Positions 1 to 8,335 of a stretch of DNA of 64,000 bases are shown one piece after another. Numbering within the stretch: position 1 is the stretch's first letter; every line of letters begins with the position of its first letter. Source of the stretch: an uncultured Rhodospirillales bacterium. Lineage in GTDB: Bacteria; Pseudomonadota; Alphaproteobacteria; RF32; CAG-239. Made by a program: the position numbers and the translations under genes. Where the stretch lies: the NCBI GenBank assembly GCA_902761715.1, contig CACWLK010000001.1, positions 74,899-138,898 on the forward strand. Reading direction: 5' to 3'. The notes under the pieces were generated by a model. It saw only the letters and a list, made by a program, of their open reading frames with translations, was not told the DNA's origin and made no database searches.

Positions 1-212
1 AAATACCCAAACGTCAAAAAAGCTATTGTATACACCGTAAAAGCATCAAGCCACATTGACGGATGCAAAATTTTGCCCAAAATTTCTCTCCAGTCAGACG
101 TGCCGAACAAATCATAAACCCAACCACCGGTAATTGACGGCACCGTAAAACTTCCGCCCAAAAACAGCAAAGCTTTTTTCAGATATTTATTTTTTAATAT
201 TTTTAACATCAT
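1..212 (-). CDS. Partial hypothetical membrane protein (N-terminal 70 residues)
   Basis: An open minus-strand frame begins at ATG 212 (a second ATG follows directly) and runs off the left edge of the window, so only about 70 residues are visible. A G-rich stretch lies just upstream of the ATG and could serve as a weak ribosome site. The visible part begins with lysine-rich MLKILKNKYLKK, then a hydrophobic stretch, a soluble WVYDLFGTSDW segment and a second hydrophobic run near residues 55-68. This suggests a small inner-membrane protein. It lies downstream of hup and behind its terminator. No family was recognised. Confidence 0.55.
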   Translation of the reverse strand, partial: MMLKILKNKYLKKALLFLGGSFTVPSITGGWVYDLFGTSDWREILGKILHPSMWLDAFTVYTIAFLTFGY

Positions 213-218
213 ACCCCC

Positions 219-249
219 GAAAAATAAGAGGCGGAATATAACCGCCTCT
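219..249 (-). terminator. Rho-independent terminator of hup
   Basis: An 8-bp GC-rich inverted repeat (227-234 with 242-249, loop of 7) is followed in the minus direction by a T-rich run. It sits 25 bp beyond the hup stop codon. Confidence 0.85.
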
Positions 250-273
250 AATCTTTAGATCAATCTTTTGCAA

Positions 274-549
274 TTATTTGTTTACGGTTTCTTGCAAAGA
301 TTTACCCGGTTTGAATTTAGCAACTTTGCGAGCAGGAATTCTGATAGCAGCGCCTGTGCGTGGGTTGCGGCCGGTTGTAGCAGCGCGCTTAGAAACGCCG
401 AATGTACCAAAACCAACCAAACGAACTTCTTTACCAGATTTCAAAGATTTTGTAACAGAGTTAATGAAAGCATCCAAAGCCTTTGCAGAATCAGTTTTGG
501 TCATACCGGTTGCACTAGCCATGCTAGAAATGAGTTCATTTTTATTCAT
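274..549 (-). CDS. hup: DNA-binding protein HU
   Basis: Histone-like nucleoid protein of 91 residues, the standard HU length. It carries the family features in order: N-terminal MNKNELISSMA helix, the VRLVGFGTF turn, and the beta-arm with the GRNPRTGAAI motif that inserts in the DNA minor groove (around residues 60-70), then a C-terminal helix. HU dimers bend and compact DNA non-specifically. It is a single-gene unit with its own promoter at 612-640 and a terminator at 219-249. The start ATG is preceded by GGGAGT a few bases upstream. IHF is less likely because the arm and the generic RNPRTG motif fit HU better. Confidence 0.97.
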   Translation of the reverse strand: MNKNELISSMASATGMTKTDSAKALDAFINSVTKSLKSGKEVRLVGFGTFGVSKRAATTGRNPRTGAAIRIPARKVAKFKPGKSLQETVNK

Positions 550-611
550 GAAAGGGACTCCCTATATAAATGTTAAATTAAAAGCGATGATTTTCACCGC
601 GCTACACCAAA

Positions 612-640
612 ATTTAAGAATCTTTTTTTTTGTAAGTCAA
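612..640 (-). promoter_or_regulatory. Predicted hup promoter
   Basis: On the minus strand a TTGACT -35 (640-635) is separated by 17 bp from a TTAAAT -10 (617-612). This would give a leader of about 55 nt before the hup ATG. Apart from this promoter and the lon terminator hairpin, the 291-bp hup-lon gap shows only A/T-rich sequence. Confidence 0.5.
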
Positions 641-794
641 ACAAATTCAACGATTTTTTTCACAATTTTCGTTTTCAAGCCCCAAAATAAAGGAAAAATC
701 CGGTTATCAACAACTTTTTTAACACAAAAACCGCAACTTATCAGATTATTCAGATTCAAAATCATAACATTTTACGATTCTCTTTCGAGTTTAA

Positions 795-828
795 AACTTA
801 AAGGGCGTGTCAAATCAAACACGCCCTT
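795..828 (-). terminator. Terminator of lon
   Basis: A perfect 10-bp inverted repeat (801-810 with 819-828, 8-nt loop) lies 13 bp past the lon stop. The following T tract is interrupted (TAAGTTTTAA), so termination may be imperfect. Confidence 0.7.
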
Positions 829-840
829 CTCTGTCACCAA

Positions 841-3168
841 CTACTTTTTAGCTTTATTTTTATGATGTAAAGCAATCTCTAACACTTCGCCGACTTCGCT
901 TACCGGAATAATTTTAAGCCCTTTCTTAACATTATCCGGAATTTCGACCAAGTCTTTTTCGTTTTCCTTAGGGATAATCACCGTTTTAATGCCACCGCGC
1001 AACGCTGACAGCAATTTTTCTTTCAGCCCGCCAATCGGCAACACTCTACCCTGCAATGTAATCTCGCCGGTCATTGCCACATCTTTACGCACTGGAGTTT
1101 TCGTAAACACCGACACCAAAGTTGTATACATTGCAATACCTGCAGACGGTCCATCCTTTGGAGTTGCGCCTTCCGGCACGTGAACATGAACATCTGTCTT
1201 ATCAAACACCTTGGGATCAATTCCCAGTTTTTTGGCATGAGAGCGCACAACTGAATAAGCTGTTTCAATCGATTCTTTCATCACATCGCCGAGTTTCCCT
1301 GTCTGCATAATCTTGCCTTTTCCCGGCATATCCACCGCCTCAATAAACAGGATATCTCCGCCTACTTCAGTCCAAGCAAGACCTGTCGTAACCCCGATAT
1401 GATCTTTGTGCTCAGCCTCGCCGAAACTAAACTTGCGCACCCCGAGATAATCGCTCAAATTTTTCTCCGTAACCTTAATCGGAGTTTTCTTGCGTTTATC
1501 CATCAACAAGGCCTTAATGGCTTTGCGGGCAATATTCGACAACTCCCGCTCCAAATTGCGCACACCGGCCTCACGGGTATAATAGCGTACAATATCCCGC
1601 ACCGCCTCGTCGCTGATAGAGAGCTCCTCCGGTTTTACGGCATTTTCTTTGAAAATCTTAGGCAGAAGATGTCGTTTAGCAATCTCAATTTTTTCATCTT
1701 CAGTATAGCCGGAAAGACGTATAATCTCCATACGATCCAACAGCGGACGTGGCATATCAAGACTGTTTGCCGTAGTAACGAACATAACGTCTGACAAGTC
1801 ATAATCAACTTCCAAATAATGGTCTTGGAAAGTATTGTTCTGTTCGGGGTCCAACACCTCAAGCAACGCCGAACTCGGGTCTCCGCGCCAATCACTACCG
1901 AGTTTATCAATCTCATCGAGCAAAAACAACGGATTCGACGTACCGGCTTTTTTCATTCCTTTAATAATCTTCCCCGGCATTGAGCCGATATATGTACGGC
2001 GGTGTCCTCTGATTTCAGCTTCATCTTTCATTCCGCCTAAAGAAGCCCTTACAAAGCTTCTTCCGGTAGCACGAGCGATTGACTGCCCCAAAGATGTTTT
2101 GCCCACTCCAGGAGGCCCAAACAGGCACAAAATCGGTCCTTTTACTTTATCGGCACGTGATTGCACTGCCAAATATTCCAAAATACGATCTTTTACCTTT
2201 TCCAGTCCATAATGATCTTCTTCCAGAATATTCATCGCCTTTTCAAGATCTTTATTAACCTTTGATTCTTTTTTCCATGGAATATCGAGTAACCAATCCA
2301 AATAGTTGCGTACAACTGTAGCCTCGGCCGACATAACGCTCATGGTTTTGAGCTTCTTAACTTCGGCCAAAGCTTTTTCCCGTGCTTCCTTGGATAGATG
2401 CGTTTTATGAATACGCTTGATATAAGTTTCAATCTCGTTTTCTTCTTCCCCATCGCCGAGTTCTTTTTGAATAGCTCTCATCTGCTCATTCAAATAGTAC
2501 TCCTTTTGGCTTTTCTCCATTTGCTTTTTAACACGGGTTTTGATTTTGTTTTCCACCTCAAGCAAAGTCATCTCGGAGTTCATCAGCTCCAACAACTTAT
2601 GGAAACGATCTTTTAGCGAAATACTCTCCAGCAACGACTGCTTTTCCTCAATCTTCAGCGAGAGGTGTGACGCAATCGTATCCGCCAATTTTGTAAGATC
2701 ATCAATTTGGCTGACCGAAACCAAAACCTCCGGCGGCGTCTTTTTAGACAGTTTTACATATTCTTCAAATTCTGACATTACGGCGCGAGACAAAGCTTCT
2801 TCCTCAACGTCATGAGCTTCAGCCTCCGGCAAACGCGTAACTTCTACCTTCATAAAACCATCGTTTGGAATAAACTCATCTAAAGAAACACGCTCAATCC
2901 CCTCAACCAAAACTTTGACCGTTCCGTCCGGAAGTTTAACCAGTTGCACAACCGTGCCTAAAGTTCCGACTTTAAAGATATCTTTGGCTTCGGGATGCTC
3001 GATTGCCGCATCTTTTTGCGTGGCCAATACAATATTCTGATCATTGTCAATCGCCGTTTGCAAAGCCCTTATAGACTTTTCACGTCCGACAAACAACGGC
3101 ACGATCATTTTTGGGTAAACCACAATATCTCTAAGCGGTAAAAGAGGAAAAGTTTCTTTATTGTCCAT
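841..3168 (-). CDS. lon: ATP-dependent protease Lon
   Basis: Cytoplasmic AAA+ serine protease that degrades misfolded and regulatory proteins. The 775-residue length matches bacterial LonA. Domains in order: N-terminal substrate-binding LAN domain (about 8-200), coiled-coil linker, AAA+ module with Walker A GPPGVGKT ending near K357 and Walker B LFLLDEIDK, and the C-terminal protease with the catalytic Ser in DGPSAGIAM (about S675) and Lys in GGLKEK (about K716). It ends in a basic tail. The ATG is preceded by AGGACAAT. The gene is separate from clpP/clpX, which often neighbour lon in other Proteobacteria but are not seen here. A heat-shock-like promoter is proposed at 3201-3228. Confidence 0.98.
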   Translation of the reverse strand: MDNKETFPLLPLRDIVVYPKMIVPLFVGREKSIRALQTAIDNDQNIVLATQKDAAIEHPEAKDIFKVGTLGTVVQLVKLPDGTVKVLVEGIERVSLDEFIPNDGFMKVEVTRLPEAEAHDVEEEALSRAVMSEFEEYVKLSKKTPPEVLVSVSQIDDLTKLADTIASHLSLKIEEKQSLLESISLKDRFHKLLELMNSEMTLLEVENKIKTRVKKQMEKSQKEYYLNEQMRAIQKELGDGEEENEIETYIKRIHKTHLSKEAREKALAEVKKLKTMSVMSAEATVVRNYLDWLLDIPWKKESKVNKDLEKAMNILEEDHYGLEKVKDRILEYLAVQSRADKVKGPILCLFGPPGVGKTSLGQSIARATGRSFVRASLGGMKDEAEIRGHRRTYIGSMPGKIIKGMKKAGTSNPLFLLDEIDKLGSDWRGDPSSALLEVLDPEQNNTFQDHYLEVDYDLSDVMFVTTANSLDMPRPLLDRMEIIRLSGYTEDEKIEIAKRHLLPKIFKENAVKPEELSISDEAVRDIVRYYTREAGVRNLERELSNIARKAIKALLMDKRKKTPIKVTEKNLSDYLGVRKFSFGEAEHKDHIGVTTGLAWTEVGGDILFIEAVDMPGKGKIMQTGKLGDVMKESIETAYSVVRSHAKKLGIDPKVFDKTDVHVHVPEGATPKDGPSAGIAMYTTLVSVFTKTPVRKDVAMTGEITLQGRVLPIGGLKEKLLSALRGGIKTVIIPKENEKDLVEIPDNVKKGLKIIPVSEVGEVLEIALHHKNKAKK

Positions 3169-3200
3169 TATCTTATTGTCCTATTTATGATTACAATAAA

Positions 3201-3228
3201 TATATAGGTAATTTTATTTAAACTGCAA
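3201..3228 (-). promoter_or_regulatory. Predicted lon promoter, possibly sigma-32
   Basis: On the minus strand TTGCAG (3228-3223) and TATATA (3206-3201) are 16 bp apart. The -10 region reads CCTATAT, which fits the alphaproteobacterial sigma-32 -10 pattern CYTATNT, consistent with heat induction of lon. The -35 fit is only partial, so the sigma factor assignment is inference. Confidence 0.4.
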
Positions 3229-3289
3229 CCACAACGAACAATTTATCAGCCGGAATTTTATATAGAGACTACTTTTATTACAACATCAG

Positions 3290-3724
3290 CTATTTATTCC
3301 ATTTTTCTAGAATCCATGATGAAGAATTAGCTTTAATAGAACCACCCACCCCAAACGCCAAATCAACACCACATTCTTTACAGATTTGACTTTCTAGTAT
3401 ATTATCCTTTCCACGATCTCCCCCGTTAGCAAAAACTAAATGCACATCTGGATACTTGATTCTAGCTTTCTTAATCCCCTCACATGCCGAATTATCGGAA
3501 TCATCAAACTCTAGCACATCCACTACTCCCTTAAGATTCTCTAGAATTGCTTTACGTGTCACTATTGTATGAAAATTCTTTCCTTTTTTACGACACAACC
3601 AAGCATCTGAATTAATCAATACTATTACACCATCTGACATTGACGATGCTGCTTTAATCATCTCAATATGCCCCTCATGTATTGGGTCAAAACCACCAGA
3701 AACAATATAATATGTTAACATCAT
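3290..3724 (-). CDS. Cytidylyltransferase-like nucleotidyltransferase (RfaE C-domain type)
   Basis: A 144-residue single-domain nucleotidyltransferase of the HIGH-motif superfamily. The N-terminal signature GGFDPIHEGHIEMI (residues 10-23) is the nucleotide-binding loop with the HxGH motif, and TRKAILENL and ANGGDRG around residues 100-105 resemble the later motifs of RfaE/TagD enzymes. Such enzymes activate a sugar or polyol phosphate, for example heptose-1-phosphate or glycerol-3-phosphate, to a nucleotide derivative for surface polysaccharide synthesis. It lies at the promoter-distal end of an AT-rich glycosyltransferase block, which supports this role. The exact substrate cannot be read from the sequence. 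Confidence 0.8.
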   Translation of the reverse strand: MMLTYYIVSGGFDPIHEGHIEMIKAASSMSDGVIVLINSDAWLCRKKGKNFHTIVTRKAILENLKGVVDVLEFDDSDNSACEGIKKARIKYPDVHLVFANGGDRGKDNILESQICKECGVDLAFGVGGSIKANSSSWILEKWNK

Positions 3725-3803
3725 CTTCTCCTATTAGAATAACATCAAACTTACACACATAACCAGCAAACGAGTATAAAACGCCTCTGTATAAAACTAT
3801 TAA

Positions 3804-5954
3804 TTAATGAAATTGCATACAGCCAGACAACGCCTCAACAACTGCTTTTTTCGAAAAATTATCACGTATGAATTTTGAAGATTTCTTAGAAATTAAATCT
3901 AATGTATTATCAGCAGAATAAAGTCCGACAACTTCATCAATCCAATCGCTATCTGTATTCTTTTCCCTAATCAATTTATCCGTATTATCTATTCCCTCTA
4001 TTCCAATACTTGTCGTAATTACAGGAACCTTATGATAAATTGCCTCAATAATTTTACCTTTTACACCTGCTCCACTACGCAATGGCACCACAACCAACTT
4101 AATTTTGCTATAGTAGTCCTCGAGTTCATCATCTGTAACGAACCCTGTTACAATAACATCTTCTGACTGTAATTTTTGTACTTGCTCTGTTGGATTGGAA
4201 CCGACTAAATAAAGCCTTATATCACGATATTTACGTTTAACCTCCGGCCAAATATTGGTTACAAACCAAACAGCCGCATCAACATTTGGAGTATGCTGAA
4301 AACCAGCAACAAACATTATATCTTTTCTAGCAGAAGCAAGATAATTATATCGTCCCATTTTTTCAGCATCCAAAATATATAAAGGTATCTGTACCGCATT
4401 AATTGTTGCGTCCTCTTTTTTAATTATGTTTACCTCATCGCATGAAAATGAACAAACTGCATCCATTTTAGAAAATACATCAAACTCACTCTTTTTCTCC
4501 GTCAACAACAACTTGTACGCTTTTTCTACATCGGTTAACATTCTGTTTCTGTATTGTCTTAAATAATGTAAGTCATGACATTGATAAATAATTTTTGCTT
4601 TTGTATATTTCCGTAAAAGATCAATATAAAATGGAGCAATATTAGGGCGATTTAAATAAACATAATCAAAGTTACAACCAAAGTTTGCAATATACTCAAA
4701 AAAATCTTTATGAATAACTTCAAAACCATCATCTAAAAACTGTTGTAAATAATTATCTTCAAGAAACCAATCATGAGGATAAAATTTAACATCAAACCCC
4801 GCATCCTTAAAAAAATGCATATACTGATAAGTCGTTCGCGAACCAGTATCCTTTGTAAAACTTAAAATTTTCCAATCTATAACCAGTATACATTTACGAT
4901 TGACGGCATGATCCCTTGATAAAAAATTATTGCATGTAGGCACACTATAATCTGCACGCAACTCTTTTTTCCATTTATCATAAAACTTATTACGATTTTC
5001 AATCTGATAACGTTTTGTACCTGCAGACACATCCGTACCACAACTAATTCCTTCATAATGCACAACAATAGATTTTGGTACATAGATAACTTTTAGGCCT
5101 TTATTATAACGAACTTTAAATGCAAGGTCAGTATCTTCATAGTAAGCTGGAACGAATGTTTCACTAAATCCCCCCACTTCATCGAACGTTTTTTTTCTAA
5201 GCATAATAGATGCTCCGGAAATGTAATCTACTTCTTTTTTATAATTATATTGCAATAAATCTGGATTATCTCCATTTCCATAATTACAGGCCTCTGCATT
5301 TGAATACACAATACCACCAGCTTCTTGTAGTTTACCATTAGGATAAATAAGCTTTGATCCCACCAACCCAACAGTTATATCATTTTCAATTGTTTCAACT
5401 AAAGAAGAAAGCCATTTTTCTTGTACTTGAGTATCATTATTAAGAAAAACAATATACTTTCCTCTTGCCTTTTGAGCGGCTTTATTACAATTTCTTAAAA
5501 AACCTAAATTTTTTTCATTTCGTGAAATAATTATATTAGAAATGTATTTTTCAATACTTTTTGTCTCATCAGTTGAATTATCGTCAGCAATAATCACTTC
5601 AAATGACACATCCTTTGTATTTTCTAAAATACTTTGTAAACATAAATTTGTATAATGATATTGATTATATACTGGTATAATAATCGAAACTTTAGGACTT
5701 TTAATCTCAGGAAAGTCGAGTTTTTTCTTTATTTTATCTATTAACTGAAATTTAGTAAATTTAACTTCAGATACATCTGTATTAACTACTGCAGACATAT
5801 CTTTCTTCGTAAACTTTATCCCCAGAATTTTAATAACTTTTTTATTTGCCTTCTTGGTAGTTGTTACCAATGTCAGCCCGAAAAGCTTATATTTTTTTGT
5901 ATTGCCCTTGCGTTTATAAAACAACTTCTTTATAAATTTTTTCATTTTTACCAC
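3804..5954 (-). CDS. Two-domain glycosyltransferase (GT2 fused to GT4-like)
   Basis: A 716-residue protein joining two glycosyltransferases. After a basic N-terminal segment (about 1-80), a family-2 domain starts with VSIIIPVYNQ and contains the IIADDNSTD and FLNNDTQ motifs, the second being the metal-binding DxD-like site (about residues 85-310). The C-terminal half is a GT-B fold with FVAGFQHTPNVDA, LYLVGSNPT and a GVKGKIIEAI donor-site helix near residues 640-655, typical of group-1/GT4 enzymes. It probably adds two sugars in succession to a cell-surface glycan. It is 9 bp from the RgpF-like gene upstream, so the two are likely co-transcribed. Base composition is more AT-rich than the flanking housekeeping genes, suggesting transfer. 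Confidence 0.85.
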   Translation of the reverse strand: MVKMKKFIKKLFYKRKGNTKKYKLFGLTLVTTTKKANKKVIKILGIKFTKKDMSAVVNTDVSEVKFTKFQLIDKIKKKLDFPEIKSPKVSIIIPVYNQYHYTNLCLQSILENTKDVSFEVIIADDNSTDETKSIEKYISNIIISRNEKNLGFLRNCNKAAQKARGKYIVFLNNDTQVQEKWLSSLVETIENDITVGLVGSKLIYPNGKLQEAGGIVYSNAEACNYGNGDNPDLLQYNYKKEVDYISGASIMLRKKTFDEVGGFSETFVPAYYEDTDLAFKVRYNKGLKVIYVPKSIVVHYEGISCGTDVSAGTKRYQIENRNKFYDKWKKELRADYSVPTCNNFLSRDHAVNRKCILVIDWKILSFTKDTGSRTTYQYMHFFKDAGFDVKFYPHDWFLEDNYLQQFLDDGFEVIHKDFFEYIANFGCNFDYVYLNRPNIAPFYIDLLRKYTKAKIIYQCHDLHYLRQYRNRMLTDVEKAYKLLLTEKKSEFDVFSKMDAVCSFSCDEVNIIKKEDATINAVQIPLYILDAEKMGRYNYLASARKDIMFVAGFQHTPNVDAAVWFVTNIWPEVKRKYRDIRLYLVGSNPTEQVQKLQSEDVIVTGFVTDDELEDYYSKIKLVVVPLRSGAGVKGKIIEAIYHKVPVITTSIGIEGIDNTDKLIREKNTDSDWIDEVVGLYSADNTLDLISKKSSKFIRDNFSKKAVVEALSGCMQFH

Positions 5955-5963
5955 CCTAATTCC

Positions 5964-6812
5964 TTATGCAATTTTCTTCCGATAAATTGGCAATTTTAGA
6001 ACTTTTATTTGCATATAATTACGCTTAGTTATTTTCTTTTGATAAACAAAATGCCACCAATGCCCCAAAACTCCTATTACTTCAAATTCCTTATTCCTAT
6101 CAAAACCGCAAATCTTGTACCCTAGCGCCTTTGTTAATGTTCCGAATAAACGCTCCAACACATGAGCTAAATTTTCATTTTTCTTTTGTTCATCACTGGG
6201 CAGGAAATCGTCTATATTGTAGTTATTCTTAATTTCCTGCATAATTTCACTGCGCACCATAAACATCGTTCCGGCAACAAACCTTATTGGCAGGTAATTG
6301 GACATTTTTAACCGCTCCATATTTTCAATTACGCCGTCTCTGACTGTTTTTGTACAACTTGACGTAATCAAATACTTAGAGCCAATCATGCCCAAATAAG
6401 CATCTTGATTAAAAGCTTTAATATTTCGATTAAATATATTTTTAGAACCAATCAGCGCCTCAATTAAGAGCATAAACCAGTATTTTCTACTCATCCACCT
6501 GCCGTTAATAACGCCGCAAGCGCCGCTCTTATTATTTTTGGTATGTATTTTTAAAATTAAATCATACTTTTCTAAATCAATTTGGTGCAAAAAATATACA
6601 AATGGACCTACATCGTAGCCTCTATTTTCGACATTTAAAAAAACTGTATTTTCATGTACCCTTTTTATATCCTGCTCAATAGCAGCATTTCGTTCATTCA
6701 TCGTTACAAAAAGGTCATATGGATAATCTTCCAAGTTCCGCAAATATTTCTTTATTTCCGGCCACATCTCCCAATAATACATATGAAGATGCACCGCTAA
6801 CCGCAAATTCAT
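5964..6812 (-). CDS. Rhamnan synthesis protein F-like (RgpF family) protein
   Basis: A 282-residue protein resembling the RgpF domain involved in rhamnose-glucose polysaccharide assembly. The recognisable features are the start LAVHLHMYYWEMWPE, the NRGYDVGPF motif around residues 85-95 and the ILKIHTKNN segment that follows. A longer frame starts at TTG 6833, but the ATG at 6812 has an AGAGAG ribosome site 5 bp upstream and fits the family start better. It belongs to the AT-rich polysaccharide block and probably acts as a glycosyltransferase at the cytoplasmic face of the membrane. The sugar is not known. Confidence 0.75.
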   Translation of the reverse strand: MNLRLAVHLHMYYWEMWPEIKKYLRNLEDYPYDLFVTMNERNAAIEQDIKRVHENTVFLNVENRGYDVGPFVYFLHQIDLEKYDLILKIHTKNNKSGACGVINGRWMSRKYWFMLLIEALIGSKNIFNRNIKAFNQDAYLGMIGSKYLITSSCTKTVRDGVIENMERLKMSNYLPIRFVAGTMFMVRSEIMQEIKNNYNIDDFLPSDEQKKNENLAHVLERLFGTLTKALGYKICGFDRNKEFEVIGVLGHWWHFVYQKKITKRNYMQIKVLKLPIYRKKIA

Positions 6813-6941
6813 GGTTGCTCTCTTTACTATCAAAAATTGTTACTTTTAAAATATACACTGAATAATAGATAACAAAATTTAAAATGCAACAATAAATTGA
6901 GCGTATTTTTGAATAAAATCAAAAGTTGAATAACAATATAC

Positions 6942-6973
6942 AAAAAAATCCCCGCTCGATTGCTCGGGCGAGG
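6942..6973 (-). terminator. Terminator of the DegT aminotransferase gene
   Basis: A GC-rich 10-bp stem with one mismatch (6950-6959 with 6964-6973, 4-nt loop) followed on the minus strand by seven T residues. It lies 28 bp after the stop of the aminotransferase gene and insulates it from the glycosyltransferases. Confidence 0.85.
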
Positions 6974-7000
6974 ACTTTTAGAGGTTTATCTTTATTAGAA

Positions 7001-8161
7001 TTATGCAGCCTTATTCATTTTTTTAGCGGCAAATTCATTCATCTTGTTGATAACATAGTCCAAATCCTCATTGTCGAGGTAAGGTGTCATCGGCAAAGAC
7101 AAAACTGTTTTTGACAGTTTTTCACAAACCGGCAAGCTGCGTGTGTTCCACTTTGCATAAGCAGTCTGTGTATTAACCGGACGCGGATAATAAGCACCGC
7201 ACGGAATGCCGTTTTCTTTCAAATAAGCCATCAACTCATCTCTGTCGGCACAATTAATTGTGTACAAAGCATAAGCAGACTTACAATTGTCCAAAATCTT
7301 TTGTTTGCCATAGTAGCTGCTCAACTCGTTGTCATAACGGCTGGCAACACGATAGCGGTCTTTCAGTTCCTGATCAAATACAGTCAACTTTTGCAACAAA
7401 ACCGCACCCTGGAAAGAGTTCATACGACCTGTCATGCCCAAACGAACATTGTCATAGTGGTCTTCAGGGCTCATACCGTGAACACGGCAAGACTTAACCA
7501 GTTCATTTTCCTCATTTGTATTGCTGAACACGGCACCACCGTCACCATAACAACCGAGCGGCTTTGTCGGATAGAAAGAAGTAGCGGTCATGTCAGCAAT
7601 AGAACCGGCTTTTTTACCTTTATAAACCGAGCCGTAAGACTGGCAAGAGTCAGACAAAACTTTCATGCCGTTAGCATGAGCAATTTTAATGATTTCATCA
7701 TAGTCGCAAGGAGAACCGAAAATATCTACCGGAATAACAGCCTTAAGCTTTAATTTGCCTTCTTTTTTAACTTCGTCAATTGCACGTTGCAAATCTTTCG
7801 GATCCATATTGTATGTATTCGGATCAGAATCAACAAAAATCGGTGTAGCACCCAACAAAACCGGAGCCTCGGCTGAAGCAACAAATGTAAAAGATGATAC
7901 AAATACGGCATCACCCGACTTTACATCCCAAGCCATCAAAGCCAATGTCAAAGCATCGGTACCCGAACCGCAGGTAGAGCAATATTTTGTGCCTGAATAA
8001 GCGGCCAATTTTTCATCCAATTCTTTGGTTTCCGGACCCTGGCAATATGCGCCGTGGTTCAAAATGTTTTCAAAAGCTTTTAAAAATTTATCCTGTCCGA
8101 TAACATTCTGTGAAGTTTTGCAGTCAAACAACATAATCGGTTTATTAGGTTTTGTGCTCAT
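7001..8161 (-). CDS. DegT/DnrJ/EryC1/StrS-family sugar aminotransferase
   Basis: PLP-dependent aminotransferase of 386 residues that converts a nucleotide-linked keto-sugar to an amino-sugar for surface glycans. Features: a glycine/serine PLP phosphate-binding stretch CSTCGSGTDAL (61-71), Asp171 in the VLSDSCQSYGS motif that contacts the pyridine nitrogen, and the Schiff-base Lys200 in FYPTKPLGCYGDGG. The annotated start is ATG 8161, which has AAGGACG 6 bp upstream; an in-frame TTG/upstream extension to 8224 is rejected. It has its own promoter (8196-8224) and terminator. The precise sugar (for example a 3- or 4-amino-deoxyhexose) cannot be decided. Its base composition is closer to housekeeping genes than the GT block next to it. 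Confidence 0.93.
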   Translation of the reverse strand: MSTKPNKPIMLFDCKTSQNVIGQDKFLKAFENILNHGAYCQGPETKELDEKLAAYSGTKYCSTCGSGTDALTLALMAWDVKSGDAVFVSSFTFVASAEAPVLLGATPIFVDSDPNTYNMDPKDLQRAIDEVKKEGKLKLKAVIPVDIFGSPCDYDEIIKIAHANGMKVLSDSCQSYGSVYKGKKAGSIADMTATSFYPTKPLGCYGDGGAVFSNTNEENELVKSCRVHGMSPEDHYDNVRLGMTGRMNSFQGAVLLQKLTVFDQELKDRYRVASRYDNELSSYYGKQKILDNCKSAYALYTINCADRDELMAYLKENGIPCGAYYPRPVNTQTAYAKWNTRSLPVCEKLSKTVLSLPMTPYLDNEDLDYVINKMNEFAAKKMNKAA

Positions 8162-8195
8162 TTTTACGTCCTTATAAAAAATTTCAACTGAACTG

Positions 8196-8224
8196 ATACT
8201 ATGTGAGTTTTTTTTCTTTTGCAA
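8196..8224 (-). promoter_or_regulatory. Predicted promoter of the DegT aminotransferase gene
   Basis: Minus-strand TTGCAA (8224-8219), 17-bp spacer, TAGTAT (8201-8196). The short leader contains the AAGGACG ribosome site. It diverges from the mlaA promoter about 50 bp away. Confidence 0.55.
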
Positions 8225-8268
8225 AACACAAAAAATTTCTTTATTGTAACAAACAAAATAAAATCTAT

Positions 8269-8297
8269 TTGATTTTGAACCAATCAGCTGTTATATT
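8269..8297 (+). promoter_or_regulatory. Predicted promoter of mlaA-mlaC
   Basis: TTGATT (8269-8274), 17-bp spacer, TATATT (8292-8297), then about 39 bp to the GTG start of mlaA. Confidence 0.5.
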
Positions 8298-8335
8298 CGT
8301 TTAATAATTTGAGTAACCACATAAAGGAACAAACC

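Noticed and set aside
268-865. Plus-strand ORFs of 102 and 195 residues over hup
   Set aside because: They are antisense to the highly conserved HU gene and have no ribosome site or recognisable protein features.
989-2815. Several plus-strand ORFs (62-131 aa) inside lon
   Set aside because: Lon is unambiguous over the whole interval, so these are frame shadows.
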